Shown piece after piece: positions 1-9,486 of a DNA stretch of 54,731 nt. Both the position numbers and the translations under genes were made by a program. This DNA comes from Candidatus Endomicrobiellum siamense (lineage in GTDB: Bacteria > Elusimicrobiota > Endomicrobiia > Endomicrobiales > Endomicrobiaceae): NCBI GenBank assembly GCA_031268145.1, contig JAIRXS010000011.1, positions 1 through 54,731 on the forward strand, in the 5' to 3' direction. Each line of letters opens with the position of its first letter. Within the stretch, counting starts at the first letter, position 1. Below the pieces are notes generated by a model. That model saw only the letters and a program-made list of their open reading frames with translations, made no database searches and was not told the DNA's origin.

Positions 1-88
1 TACAGCATACAGCATACAGCATACAGCATACAGCATACAGCATACAGCATACAGCATACAGCATACAGCATACAGCATACAGCATACA
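1..88. repeat. Heptanucleotide tandem repeat (TACAGCA)n
   Basis: The 7-base unit TACAGCA is repeated perfectly about 12.6 times and runs off the left edge, so the full length is unknown. Because 7 is not a multiple of 3, gain or loss of one unit would shift any reading frame or change promoter spacing. The unit has no stop codon in any frame on either strand, so it could be the tail of a gene outside the window as well as non-coding DNA. Confidence 0.95.
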
Positions 89-120
89 ATGTAATAAATT
101 CCGCGAAAGCATTTTTTTAC

Positions 121-171
121 AAAAAAGTAAAGCCGTTTTCTGATAATTTCAGGCAGCGGTTTTACTTTTTT
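121..171. terminator. Likely bidirectional rho-independent terminator
   Basis: A 15-base-pair stem with one G-T wobble pairs 121-135 with 157-171 around a 21-base loop. One arm begins with six A and the other ends with six T, so transcripts of either strand end in a U run. It sits between the repeat and the operon that starts at 361. The rest of 172-360 holds no gene I can support. A TATAAT is present at 230-235 but no -35 box is properly spaced. Confidence 0.6.
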
Positions 172-360
172 GAGTTTGGAAAGAGGTCTATTATTAAAAG
201 TAACAAAGGAGCGTTTGATATTTTATATTTATAATTTGAGCTAAAGTCCATCTAGATAAAGGTACAAATTTATGCATTCAGTTGGTGATTTATCAAATGG
301 AATTGTTTTGTTATCGCCACAAAAATAGCAAAAATATTTAAAAGGAGTGTCAATAATTTT

Positions 361-1539
361 ATGACAAAGAAAAAAATAGGACTACTCATAATAGGAATCA
401 ATGGTGCTATCGGAACCACTGTAACGGCAGGAGTAAAAGCAATTAATAGTAATTATGTCGAGCCTATAGGTTTAGTTACCGAAATTTTTGAGTTTAAAAA
501 ATTGGATTTTGTGAATTTAAAAGATTTGGTTATTGGGGGATGGGATATAATAGAAAAACCTCACATGGAATGTATGAAATCTCACAATATTATACCAGAA
601 ACTTTGTACAATAAATTAGTATCAGATGGTATGGATGTGACTGTTTATAAAGCACCTAGAGCGGGCATTACAATACATAATTTAAATGTTGATGGAGTAC
701 ATAAAGACAAAAAAAGTATAACAATATCTGAAGCTATAAAAAGTATTACTGATGATATAAATGATTTTGTTTCAAAAAACAATCTTGATGGTTGTGTGGT
801 CGGAAATTTATCGTCGTGTGAGCCTTTGCCGGAAAATTGCGAAATATTTAATTCAATAGAGGTATTTGAAAAAGCTATTGAAAATAACGATTCGAGAATA
901 AAAGCAAGTGTTGTTTACGCTTATGCGGCTATTAAAAATCATGCTCCTTTCTTTAATTTTACTCCGAACTATACAATTGATATACCTGCAATTAAAGAAT
1001 TAGCCATAAGAGAAAAAATTTCAATAGCTGGGAATGACGGAAAAACAGGACAAACTTTATATAAAACAGTTATTGCCCCTATGTTAAAATGGAGAAATTT
1101 AAAATTGTTTGGTTGGTACAGCACCAACATTTTGGGCAATAATGACGGAAGAGTTCTTGAAGATCCTTCGCATAAGGAAGCTAAAATAAAATCAAAGTCT
1201 AAAGTATTGGATAAAATATTGGGGTACAGTGATTTTTATCACAGAGTTGATATTAATTATTACCCTCCAAGAGGGGATGCAAAAGAAGCGTGGGATACAG
1301 TTGATTTTAAAGGTTGGTTAGGTAAAGAAATGTGTATGAAAATCAACTGGATTGGCGAAGATTCTACTTTGGCTGCTCCGCTAATTGTTGATATAACCAG
1401 ACTGTTATGGTATACACAAAAAAAAGGTGACTATGGTGTCGCAAAACACTTGTCATCGTTTTTCAAAGATCCTTCGGAAAATGACGACTACAGTTTTGGG
1501 AATCAAGTTCAAATGTTATTAAATTATCTGTCTAATTAA
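361..1539 (+). CDS. ino1: Inositol-3-phosphate synthase (MIPS)
   Basis: This enzyme converts glucose 6-phosphate to inositol 3-phosphate with NAD as internal redox cofactor. Residues 12-20 form the NAD-binding glycine motif (G12, N14-G15, G18, then TT). Family motifs follow: GNDGKTGQT near 224, LGNNDG near 258 and LAAPLIVDI near 337. The length of 392 aa matches the shorter prokaryotic form. The ATG start has AAAGGAGTG just upstream. It is the first gene of a run of thirteen same-strand genes with gaps of 0-64 bases and several overlaps, so inositol phosphate is probably a building block of the product made by this operon. The stand-alone enzyme could also serve phosphatidylinositol synthesis, but no PI synthase is nearby. 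Confidence 0.9.
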   Translation: MTKKKIGLLIIGINGAIGTTVTAGVKAINSNYVEPIGLVTEIFEFKKLDFVNLKDLVIGGWDIIEKPHMECMKSHNIIPETLYNKLVSDGMDVTVYKAPRAGITIHNLNVDGVHKDKKSITISEAIKSITDDINDFVSKNNLDGCVVGNLSSCEPLPENCEIFNSIEVFEKAIENNDSRIKASVVYAYAAIKNHAPFFNFTPNYTIDIPAIKELAIREKISIAGNDGKTGQTLYKTVIAPMLKWRNLKLFGWYSTNILGNNDGRVLEDPSHKEAKIKSKSKVLDKILGYSDFYHRVDINYYPPRGDAKEAWDTVDFKGWLGKEMCMKINWIGEDSTLAAPLIVDITRLLWYTQKKGDYGVAKHLSSFFKDPSENDDYSFGNQVQMLLNYLSN

Positions 1540-1567
1540 ATTTAAAGAAGGCAGGTAATGAAATGAA

Positions 1568-2770
1568 ATGAAAGTATTGTTTATTACATCACACCTGCCC
1601 TATCCCCCGCATAGCGGTGGAAGATTACGAGAGTTTAAACTTTTAGAAAAGTTTAAGGGCAAGTGTGATGTGTTTTTATGTGTAGTAACTAAAACATTTG
1701 ATGAAGATATAAAAAATTCAAAGTATATAAAACCTTTATGTACTGAGTTGAAGTTATTTAAAGCGTACGCTAGCAATTTAGATGAAAATAATTATCCACA
1801 ACAAATTATTAGAAATTTTTGTTTAAAAGCCCAAGACTATATAAATAGCATGATTTTGAATAAAAAAATTGATGTTATTCATTTAGAAGGCTATTATATG
1901 CTTTCAAACATCCAAAATGATATAACTGTGCCTATTTTATTAGTTGAACAAAATATTGAATATTCTATTTTAAAACAAAAACTCTCTTTATTAAAGGATG
2001 CTTTATTGTTGAAAAAACACAAAAAAGAATATAAATTGAATTTAAAACATGAACGCGGCGCTTGGAGAAGGTGCAATATGTGCGTAACGCTTACAAGTGA
2101 TGATTGTTCCGTTATAAATAATTACGATAAAAATATAAATTGTAAAATTATACCCAATGGAATAGATCATGTTTTAGAAATTGAAAATAAACATTTACAT
2201 ACTTCTTGCAATGCAAAAACAAATCTAGACAAATATATTCTTTATGTAGGAAATTTTGACTATTATCCTAACGTAGATGCGGCTAAATACCTTATCGAGT
2301 ATATTTTTCCGAAAATCAAAAAAATACATCCAAAATTGAAATTATACGTGGTCGGCAATAATAGTAACATAGTATTGGATAAGTATAAATTTGATGATAT
2401 TGTAATTACAGGAAAAGTTGATAATCTTAACGCATACTACAAAACCGCCGAATTGTGTGTATTTCCACTTAGGATTGGTGGAGGTATAAAAGTAAAAGTT
2501 TTAGAAGCTTTAACATTAAAACAGTTTGTTGTAACAACTTCTATAGGAGCACAAGGTATACCAAAAGTTGAAAATTCACAAATGATTGTTAGCGATAAAG
2601 CTAGTGACATTATAAGCTCCGTTTGCAATGTATTAACTATGAAAAAAGACGAAAAATCAGAAAGAGAAAAAAATAATAATGCAATTTTGTCGAAATTTAT
2701 AACATGGGATACATCTGCCAATAGGCTTATAGATCAATACAAAAAATTACTTAAGGAGAGTGTGAAGTGA
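1568..2770 (+). CDS. Glycosyltransferase, GT-B fold (group 1/GT4-like)
   Basis: A 400-aa protein with the two-Rossmann GT-B layout. The N-terminal acceptor half opens with KVLFITSHLPYPPHSGG. The C-terminal donor half carries YVGNFDYYPN near residue 220 and the nucleotide-sugar signature GGGIKVKVLEAL near 303-314. It lies 28 bases after the inositol phosphate synthase, so an inositol-derived acceptor is a reasonable guess, as for MshA in mycothiol synthesis. That substrate is inference. The ATG at 1568 is preceded by GAAGGCAGG. Its stop overlaps the GTG start of the next gene by four bases, indicating translational coupling. Confidence 0.85.
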   Translation: MKVLFITSHLPYPPHSGGRLREFKLLEKFKGKCDVFLCVVTKTFDEDIKNSKYIKPLCTELKLFKAYASNLDENNYPQQIIRNFCLKAQDYINSMILNKKIDVIHLEGYYMLSNIQNDITVPILLVEQNIEYSILKQKLSLLKDALLLKKHKKEYKLNLKHERGAWRRCNMCVTLTSDDCSVINNYDKNINCKIIPNGIDHVLEIENKHLHTSCNAKTNLDKYILYVGNFDYYPNVDAAKYLIEYIFPKIKKIHPKLKLYVVGNNSNIVLDKYKFDDIVITGKVDNLNAYYKTAELCVFPLRIGGGIKVKVLEALTLKQFVVTTSIGAQGIPKVENSQMIVSDKASDIISSVCNVLTMKKDEKSEREKNNNAILSKFITWDTSANRLIDQYKKLLKESVK

Positions 2771-3978
2771 GTTACATTGTGCCTTACATTGGAAAAGGTA
2801 GTATGTTTGGGTATGAAGAACTTGATGCAATAAAAAAATTGTTGCTAAACGATGAGACCCTTTCGTGTTCAAAAGTCAGAGCAAGTTTTGAAGAAAAATT
2901 TGCTGAATTTATAGGAGTAAAGTATGCTTTTGCATTAACAAATTGCACAGTAGCTTTAGAATTTGCATCATATTTAGCAGGTATTCAAGGTGGAGATGAG
3001 ATTATTACAACCTGCTTTTCATATCAAGCGACTATATTACCGCTTTTAACTAAAAAAGTAAAAATAAAATTTTGTGACATTGAGCCAAATAATTTAGGTT
3101 TGGATTTATATCATCTAAAAAAATTAATAACACCAAATACAAAAGCTGTTTTTATTACACATTACGGTGGCATAGTAGCCAAAAACATTTATGAAATTGT
3201 TGAAACAGCTCACAATTACGGTGCGGTTGTCATTGAAGATTGTGCGCATACTATCGGTAGTACATATAAAGCTCAAAAAGCAGGTAGTTTCGGAGATATT
3301 GGATGTTTTAGTTTTCATTCTTTAAAAAATATTTCCACGCTAGGGCAGGGAGGAATGATCACATTAAACAATGAAAAGTGGGCAAAAATCGTAAAAAAAA
3401 TTAGAGGTACTGAACCGGATGCTAAGTTTTATGCTTGTGAAAATATTTTCGGCGACTATAAATCACCTAATGACAACATTGAAAGACATTCAAAAAATTC
3501 ATATACAGAAAATTGTGATGCAGTTTTTTATACAGGCACTAATGCAACATTATGCGAGCCGGCGTGTGCTGCAGGTATCGAACAAATGAAAAAACTACAC
3601 CTCTTCAATAATCGAAGAATAAAAATAGCTAAGATGCTTAATGATGGATTAAGGCAAATTCCTGGAACAAAAGTTCAACAAGTTGATTCTAATTATTTTC
3701 ATACATACCATTTGTATACATTTTTCTTGACGGATGATGCAGGTATAGACAGAGATACTTTTGTTAACTTGTTAGACAAAAAAGGTATACAAATCGTTTT
3801 AAGATATTTCCCAATGCACTTATTACCTGAGTGGAGGATGCAGGGCGGAGGTTATGGTTTGTGCCCTGTTGCTGAAAAATTATGGTTTGAATCTTTAGTA
3901 AATCTTCCTTGTTATCCAAAATTAAATGACGAACAGATTTATTATATGATTAAAACAATAGCCGAAATTATAAATTAG
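2767..3978 (+). CDS. DegT/DnrJ/EryC1/StrS family PLP aminotransferase
   Basis: A fold-type I PLP enzyme that adds an amino group to a keto-sugar or keto-cyclitol. Lys187, in HSLKNISTLGQGG, is the expected Schiff-base lysine. Asp158, in IEDCAH, should contact the pyridine nitrogen. The length of 403 aa is normal. Translation starts at GTG 2767, overlapping the preceding stop as GTGA, with AAGGAGAG upstream. Relatives act on nucleotide-linked keto-sugars or on scyllo-inosose in aminocyclitol synthesis. With an inositol synthase two genes upstream the second option is worth testing, but no inositol dehydrogenase is visible. The exact substrate cannot be read from sequence alone. Confidence 0.88.
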   Translation: MSYIVPYIGKGSMFGYEELDAIKKLLLNDETLSCSKVRASFEEKFAEFIGVKYAFALTNCTVALEFASYLAGIQGGDEIITTCFSYQATILPLLTKKVKIKFCDIEPNNLGLDLYHLKKLITPNTKAVFITHYGGIVAKNIYEIVETAHNYGAVVIEDCAHTIGSTYKAQKAGSFGDIGCFSFHSLKNISTLGQGGMITLNNEKWAKIVKKIRGTEPDAKFYACENIFGDYKSPNDNIERHSKNSYTENCDAVFYTGTNATLCEPACAAGIEQMKKLHLFNNRRIKIAKMLNDGLRQIPGTKVQQVDSNYFHTYHLYTFFLTDDAGIDRDTFVNLLDKKGIQIVLRYFPMHLLPEWRMQGGGYGLCPVAEKLWFESLVNLPCYPKLNDEQIYYMIKTIAEIIN

Positions 3979-3990
3979 AGGAGATTTGTT

Positions 3991-5661
3991 ATGAAAAGCA
4001 CTTATACAATATTGGGGTTAAATATAGGACTACATGATTCTTCTGCCGCATTAATTGTTGACGGGAAAATGGTAGCTATGGGAGAACAAGAGAGATTTAG
4101 TAGGCGCAAAAGAGCAAAAGATGAAGCTCCTATTGATGCTATTAAATTTTGTCTTGAAAAAGGCAATATTGATTTTGATAAAATTGACTTAATTGCATTT
4201 GGATCTTCTCAAAAATTGTTAGATGAATGGCATGAATTAACGGAAGAAGAGATAAAAAATAGAGTGCAATTAGATGATCCTAATCGATTATTTCCTAAAG
4301 AGATTTTTAGTTATTCAAAATTACCCGAAATAGTTTCTATTCCTCATCATTTGGCTCACGCTGCTAGTGCGTATTATATGAGCGGGTTTGAAGATTCTGC
4401 AATATTAGTTGTGGATAACAGAGGCGAAAGCACTTCTACAACTTTATTTCACGGCAATAATGGTAAAATAGAATTTATTGAAGATTATCCCATAACTGAA
4501 TCTTTAGGGCTATATTATAGAACAGCAGCACAGTATGCAGGGTTGTGTGGAGAACATAAAAATGTTGGTAAATTGATGGGGTTAGCGCCTTATGGTAAGC
4601 CAACTGAACCAACGCCTCTGCAAGTATTAGATGGCAAAGTCACATTTGATCAATTAGAAAATATTTCAAACATGCGAGGGATTGATATTCCTGACAAAAG
4701 AACTGAACAATTGTTAAATTATTATTTGAGAAACTGTTATCCTTATGAAATTGGTTTAAACAGTGACGTGATGGCTTACTGCAATTTTGCATCAAGCATC
4801 CAAAAGTCTGTTGAAAATGCATTGGTTAGGTATTGTGAAATACTCAAAGAAAAAACCAAAAGTAAAAATTTATCAATAGCTGGCGGTGTAGGATTAAATT
4901 GTAGTGCCAATGGAATCATTGCTAAATCTGGAATTTTTGAAAATATATTTGTACAGCCTGTTGCTGGAGACGCAGGCGTCGCTATCGGAGCTGGGTTTAA
5001 AGCGTTATATGAAAAGTCCTACACAGCTAATTTTAAAATGAAACATGCTTATTATGGATCAGAATTTAGCAATGAAGATGTAGTTAATTCGATAAAAAAA
5101 TACAATCTTAAATATGAACATTTGGATAATAACCAAATTGCTAAAAAAACAGCAGAATTGTTGCAAAATTTCAAAGTTGTTGGTTGGTTTCAAGGAAAAG
5201 CAGAAATTGGTCCTAGAGCATTAGGTGCTAGAAGTATTATTGGAAACCCAAGAAAGCGTGAAACTTTAGTTAGAATGAATAACATTAAGGAAAGAGAAAT
5301 GTGGCGTCCGTTAGCGCCAAGTGTTTTAGAAGAAAAGTTTTTTGATTATTTTGTGGGGCCTCATGCTTCTCCTTTTATGATTGTAGCAACACAGGTTCAT
5401 CATTACAAACATAAAGAAGTACCTGCAATAGTTCATATCGATGGAAGTGCAAGACCTCAAATTGTAAAAAGAGATACAAACCCCATGTACTGGAATATGA
5501 TTAACGAATTTTACAAATTAACTGGAATACCGATAGTTGTAAACACTTCATTTAATACAGCAGATGAGCCTATTGTACACAAACCTGAAAATGCTATTGA
5601 AGATTATTTGAAATCAGATATAGATGCATTAGTAATGAATAACATCATAATTGTTAAATAG
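3991..5661 (+). CDS. O-carbamoyltransferase, NodU/TobZ family
   Basis: The family transfers carbamoyl from carbamoyl phosphate, through carbamoyl-adenylate, to a sugar or macrolide hydroxyl. Residues 1-340 form the Kae1-like domain (GLNIGLHDSSAAL at the start, metal-binding HHLAH at 119-123). Residues about 375-550 form the family C-terminal domain with GPRALGARSI near 407 and VNTSFN near 515. At 556 aa it is full length. A Shine-Dalgarno (GAGGAG) precedes the ATG. Family members decorate Nod factors, tobramycin, novobiocin and the mannose of bleomycin. With GDP-mannose genes in the same operon, a carbamoylated mannose is one plausible product, though this is inferred. Confidence 0.9.
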   Translation: MKSTYTILGLNIGLHDSSAALIVDGKMVAMGEQERFSRRKRAKDEAPIDAIKFCLEKGNIDFDKIDLIAFGSSQKLLDEWHELTEEEIKNRVQLDDPNRLFPKEIFSYSKLPEIVSIPHHLAHAASAYYMSGFEDSAILVVDNRGESTSTTLFHGNNGKIEFIEDYPITESLGLYYRTAAQYAGLCGEHKNVGKLMGLAPYGKPTEPTPLQVLDGKVTFDQLENISNMRGIDIPDKRTEQLLNYYLRNCYPYEIGLNSDVMAYCNFASSIQKSVENALVRYCEILKEKTKSKNLSIAGGVGLNCSANGIIAKSGIFENIFVQPVAGDAGVAIGAGFKALYEKSYTANFKMKHAYYGSEFSNEDVVNSIKKYNLKYEHLDNNQIAKKTAELLQNFKVVGWFQGKAEIGPRALGARSIIGNPRKRETLVRMNNIKEREMWRPLAPSVLEEKFFDYFVGPHASPFMIVATQVHHYKHKEVPAIVHIDGSARPQIVKRDTNPMYWNMINEFYKLTGIPIVVNTSFNTADEPIVHKPENAIEDYLKSDIDALVMNNIIIVK

Positions 5662-5694
5662 GTTATCATCGATAAAATTCCAAGAGAGAGTTAC

Positions 5695-6729
5695 ATGGAT
5701 AAAACTATTGAAATAAACAATTTGTCTAAAGAATATAAGGTATTAAATAGAAAAGAAGGTTTTAAAGGTGCTATTTTAAATTTATTTTCTAAAGATTATA
5801 AATATATAAAAGCAATTAACAATGTCTCTATGGAAATATTTTCAGGCGAAATACTAGGTATTCTAGGTAGAAATGGTGCAGGAAAATCAACTTTAATTAA
5901 AATGATGACAGGAGTTTTAAAACCTTCTGCAGGTGCTTTGAGTATAAATGGAAATACTCCGTTTAAAAACAGAAAACAACACGCTTTAAACATTGGAATA
6001 GTATTCGGGCAAAGAAGTCAACTATGGTGGTCGTTACCCTGTATTGAATCTTTCAAAATAATAAAAGAAATATATTCTATAAATGATGATGTGTATGAAG
6101 AAAATATGAATTTTTTTAATGAACTAATACCACTAAACGAATTGATGAATAAACCAGTCAGACTTATGTCATTGGGGCAAAGAGTTTTATGTGATATTTT
6201 GGCGTCTTTTTTACATAATCCAAAAATTGTGTTTCTTGATGAACCTACAATTGGTCTTGATATTGATGTGAAAGATAAAATACACAAATTAATACTAAGT
6301 TTAAATTCCAAAAAGAAAACAACTGTTATTTTAACTACGCATGATATGGGTGATGTAGATGCTATTTGTAAGCGTATAGTCATAATCGACAATGGTGAGA
6401 AAATTTATGACGATAAGATATACAAGCTAAAAAAATATTTTGGTCCAAATAAGACATTATTAGCGCACATTAATTCTAATAAAATAAGAGATGATTCAGT
6501 GGTGATTACAAACATAAAAAAACTAATAGATAAACACATTCAACTGATTGACTATTTGTCTGTAGAATGTAATAACAGGTGGATAAAGATAGTGGTTGAT
6601 GAAAATCAGATTTCTGTATTGAAAGTGCTAAATTTAATTCAAAAAGAATTTGATATAGATAAAATAGAAATTAAAGAAATTTCAACGGAGTCTGTTATTA
6701 AAAAGATATATGAAGGTAAATGCTTATGA
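5695..6729 (+). CDS. ABC-2 exporter ATP-binding subunit (COG4586-like)
   Basis: The cytoplasmic ATPase of a three-gene export system. Walker A (GRNGAGKST) is at about 58-66, the Q-loop region follows with the family-typical FGQRSQLWWSLP, Walker B (IVFLDEPTIG) is at about 177-186 and the switch His is in LTTHD near 213. The signature loop reads LMSLGQR instead of LSGGQ, which is common in this subfamily. The 344 aa include a C-terminal extension of about 120 residues that does not resemble the Wzt carbohydrate-binding domain. Two permease genes follow with a four-base overlap and then zero spacing, so the three subunits should be made together and probably export the product of the operon. Confidence 0.87.
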   Translation: MDKTIEINNLSKEYKVLNRKEGFKGAILNLFSKDYKYIKAINNVSMEIFSGEILGILGRNGAGKSTLIKMMTGVLKPSAGALSINGNTPFKNRKQHALNIGIVFGQRSQLWWSLPCIESFKIIKEIYSINDDVYEENMNFFNELIPLNELMNKPVRLMSLGQRVLCDILASFLHNPKIVFLDEPTIGLDIDVKDKIHKLILSLNSKKKTTVILTTHDMGDVDAICKRIVIIDNGEKIYDDKIYKLKKYFGPNKTLLAHINSNKIRDDSVVITNIKKLIDKHIQLIDYLSVECNNRWIKIVVDENQISVLKVLNLIQKEFDIDKIEIKEISTESVIKKIYEGKCL

Positions 6730-7532
6730 TTATTAAAACTGGAGCTGTAATGATAAAAGCTGGTATTATGCAGTCGTTTGCATACCGAGCTTCCGGTTTT
6801 CTTCTTATGCTTCTTAATAATTTGCTCTATTTAGCGTTGATATATTTTTTATGGAAAGGGATTTTTAATTCAAATAATATAGAACTTCTAAATGGGATGA
6901 CTTTTAATCAAACTTTACTATATCTTGGTTTAGCTGTTGCGCTACAACCTATTGTAGAAACGTATGTAATTTGGCAGATGAGTGCTGATATTTTAACAGG
7001 ACAAATATCTCTTCATATTGTAAAACCGATAAGCTATCAAACTTATTTATTTTTTTTAATGATCGGTGAAAATTTAATTACTACACTAGTAGTATTTTTG
7101 CCTACTTTTGTAATAGTTTATTTTTTAACCAACAGCTTTGTTGTATTGAGTTATAATATTCTATTATTTGTTATTAGCATTTTAATAAGTATTATCATCA
7201 ATTATCTTGTGGGATTTATTGTTGGCACATTTTGTTTGTACGTGCAATCTCCAGCAGGATTAGATAATATGCGTATGATTGTTGTGTTTTTGCTGTCTGG
7301 AGCAATAATACCTATAGCTTTTTTCCCTGAACTGTTGCGTTCGGTAGTTATGTTACTGCCGTTTCAAGCTATCTATAATGCGCCTTTACAATTTTTATTA
7401 AGCTCTGGTATTAATTTGAATGAGATCATTCATACCTTTGCAAATCAGCTATTTTGGGTAATTATCTTGTATGGGTTAAGCAAAATAATTTGGTCTATTT
7501 CTATAAAAAAAATAACGGTTAATGGTGGTTAA
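6726..7532 (+). CDS. ABC-2 exporter permease subunit 1 (COG4587-like)
   Basis: An integral membrane protein of 268 aa with about six hydrophobic segments (near 20-40, 58-78, 112-135, 140-165, 180-200 and 230-250). It is the first of two permeases following the ATPase gene. I place the start at ATG 6726, which overlaps the upstream stop as ATGA and lies nine bases after GAAGG. The earlier in-frame ATG at 6720 is only three bases from that site. Membrane topology and position, rather than a strong motif, support the call. Substrate is unknown but likely the glycoconjugate assembled by the flanking enzymes. Confidence 0.8.
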   Translation: MIIKTGAVMIKAGIMQSFAYRASGFLLMLLNNLLYLALIYFLWKGIFNSNNIELLNGMTFNQTLLYLGLAVALQPIVETYVIWQMSADILTGQISLHIVKPISYQTYLFFLMIGENLITTLVVFLPTFVIVYFLTNSFVVLSYNILLFVISILISIIINYLVGFIVGTFCLYVQSPAGLDNMRMIVVFLLSGAIIPIAFFPELLRSVVMLLPFQAIYNAPLQFLLSSGINLNEIIHTFANQLFWVIILYGLSKIIWSISIKKITVNGG

Positions 7533-8342
7533 ATGAAAAATTATTTTAAAAAAGTTAAGTATTATATACACATTTATAGAATGATATTAATTCAAGATCT
7601 TAAAACTAAAATGAGTTTTAGAGCAGATTTTTTGATTTCATCTTTTAGTGGAATAATGCTTAATGCGGCAAGTTTTATATCAATTTGGATTATGTTTCAA
7701 AATTTTTCATCGATAATGAACTGGAACTATTATGAAATGTTGTTTTTATATGGTTTTTCTTTGTTAGCATTAACACCTCAATTGGTATTTTTTGATAATA
7801 GCTGGGTTTTGTGCGATAAGGTATTCAAAGGGGATTTTATCACGTACTGCTTTAGACCAATTAATATATTTTTTTATTATACATTTGAAAAGATAAATAT
7901 AAACGCAATAGGACAATTTTTTATAGGCGTTACACTCATAACGTATTCATGGATAAAGTTGGGATTGGATGTAAATACAATAATTGTTTTTAAATTAATT
8001 ATTTCGCTTTTAACAGCTTCTTTATTTATGATAGCAATAGTAATTTTTATATCTTCAATGTCTTTTTGGATAATTAACGCAAAAGGATTAATGGATTTTT
8101 TTTCGAAATTTAAAGATTATACTAGATATCCTTTTACAATATTCAATAACTTTTTCAAATTTGTTTTTAGTTTTATAATTCCAATTGGATTTGTTGCTTA
8201 CTATCCAAGTTTGTTCTTCATACATACTGAGGAATTGTCTTGGATTTCGTTTTTTGGTGTGTTTTACGGCATAATCTTGTTATATTTTAGCTATAAAGTT
8301 TGGGTGAAAGGTGCCTTGCAATACTCAGGAACTGGATCTTAA
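7533..8342 (+). CDS. ABC-2 exporter permease subunit 2 (COG3694-like)
   Basis: The second membrane subunit, 269 aa, with about six hydrophobic segments and the short cytoplasmic N-terminus typical of this family (a hydrophilic stretch ending in the TKMSFRADFLISSF region). Its ATG directly abuts the preceding TAA. Systems with this ATPase-permease-permease order export hydrophobic or amphipathic small molecules or unknown substrates in many bacteria. No Wzx flippase, Wzy polymerase or Wzt-type substrate-binding domain occurs in the window, so this trio is the only obvious exit route for the operon's product. Confidence 0.8.
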   Translation: MKNYFKKVKYYIHIYRMILIQDLKTKMSFRADFLISSFSGIMLNAASFISIWIMFQNFSSIMNWNYYEMLFLYGFSLLALTPQLVFFDNSWVLCDKVFKGDFITYCFRPINIFFYYTFEKININAIGQFFIGVTLITYSWIKLGLDVNTIIVFKLIISLLTASLFMIAIVIFISSMSFWIINAKGLMDFFSKFKDYTRYPFTIFNNFFKFVFSFIIPIGFVAYYPSLFFIHTEELSWISFFGVFYGIILLYFSYKVWVKGALQYSGTGS

Positions 8343-8406
8343 AAATATTTGTTTAGAATCAAATTTTAAAAAACATTCTAAATCTCATTATAAGGTTCGA
8401 AAAATT

Positions 8407-9471
8407 ATGGAAAAATACGGATTGATAATGGCAGGTGGTAATGGAACTCGTTTTTGGCCAATGTCACGAAAAAAAAGACCTAAACAATTTCTGAATTTGA
8501 GTAACAAGTTGCCTTTAATATATGAAATTTTTGAACACCTTGCAATGATAATTCCGCGTGAGAAGATTTTTATAATCACTAATATTGAGTATAAAAAATT
8601 AGTAATGGAAACCTTTAATTATAGTTTTCCAGAAAGCAATATTATATGTGAACCGTTAGCTCGGAATACTGCTGTTTGTATTCTTTATTCTTTGTTAAAA
8701 ATAAAACATATTTATGGAAATGGAAGCATTGTGATAGTTCCATCCGATTCATATATCGGAAATAATAAATTATTTTGTAGAAACATTAATGACGCATTGA
8801 ATTACATTGAGCAATCAAACGATATAATTACTCTTGGGATAAAGCCAAAATTTCCCGCAACTGGATACGGATATATTAAGTACTCTAACAGTATGCAAAC
8901 AATAAAAAAAGTTCTAGAATTTAAGGAAAAACCTACCTATGAGACTGCTGTTGAATACGTAAAAAGCAAGGAGTATGTTTGGAATAGCGGAATATTTATA
9001 TCAAACATATTATCATTAATAGAAAACTATAAGAATTTTTTACCGGTAATGTACGAACAGCTGATTAAAAATAACACATATATAGAAACTTTAGATGAAT
9101 ATCATAAACTAAAACAATTATATCCGTTATTGGAAAACATATCTATTGATAAAGGAATAATGGAAAAAACATCACAAATTAAAGTAATAATGGCCGACTT
9201 CATATGGGATGATATTGGCAGCTGGGACAAGCTTAAGGTTTATCATAAAGAAGATAGAAAAGGAAATATTTTTGTTTCTAAGCATGTAGATATTGACACT
9301 GAAAATACGATTTTCTATTCAAAAGACAAGATGATAGCAACACTGGGGTTAAAAAATATAGTGATCGTGGAACATGACGGTGTTATACTCGTTTGTGACA
9401 AAGGACGAGTACAAGATATTGGTAAAATAACTGAAAAATTAAAAAAAGAGGATAAAGAAAAATATTTATAG
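8407..9471 (+). CDS. manC: Mannose-1-phosphate guanylyltransferase
   Basis: Makes GDP-mannose from mannose 1-phosphate and GTP. The nucleotidyltransferase signature GGNGTRFWPMSRKKRPKQF is at 10-28, followed by EKPT, WNSGIFI near 192 and WDDIGSW near 267. The 354 aa comprise the nucleotidyltransferase domain plus a short beta-helix; the C-terminal phosphomannose isomerase domain of bifunctional versions is absent, matching the separate isomerase gene at 15420-16304. The frame opens upstream at 8311 inside the permease gene, but the family motif begins just after ATG 8407, which has TAAGG eleven bases upstream, so I use that start. Confidence 0.92.
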   Translation: MEKYGLIMAGGNGTRFWPMSRKKRPKQFLNLSNKLPLIYEIFEHLAMIIPREKIFIITNIEYKKLVMETFNYSFPESNIICEPLARNTAVCILYSLLKIKHIYGNGSIVIVPSDSYIGNNKLFCRNINDALNYIEQSNDIITLGIKPKFPATGYGYIKYSNSMQTIKKVLEFKEKPTYETAVEYVKSKEYVWNSGIFISNILSLIENYKNFLPVMYEQLIKNNTYIETLDEYHKLKQLYPLLENISIDKGIMEKTSQIKVIMADFIWDDIGSWDKLKVYHKEDRKGNIFVSKHVDIDTENTIFYSKDKMIATLGLKNIVIVEHDGVILVCDKGRVQDIGKITEKLKKEDKEKYL

Positions 9472-9486
9472 GTCTGGAGAAGCTTT

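Noticed and set aside
1-88. CRISPR array
   Set aside because: The 7-base unit is repeated directly with no spacers, and no cas gene is in the window.
6018-6392. 124-codon open frame on the minus strand
   Set aside because: Antisense to the ABC ATPase across Walker B and signature motifs; a shadow of that gene.
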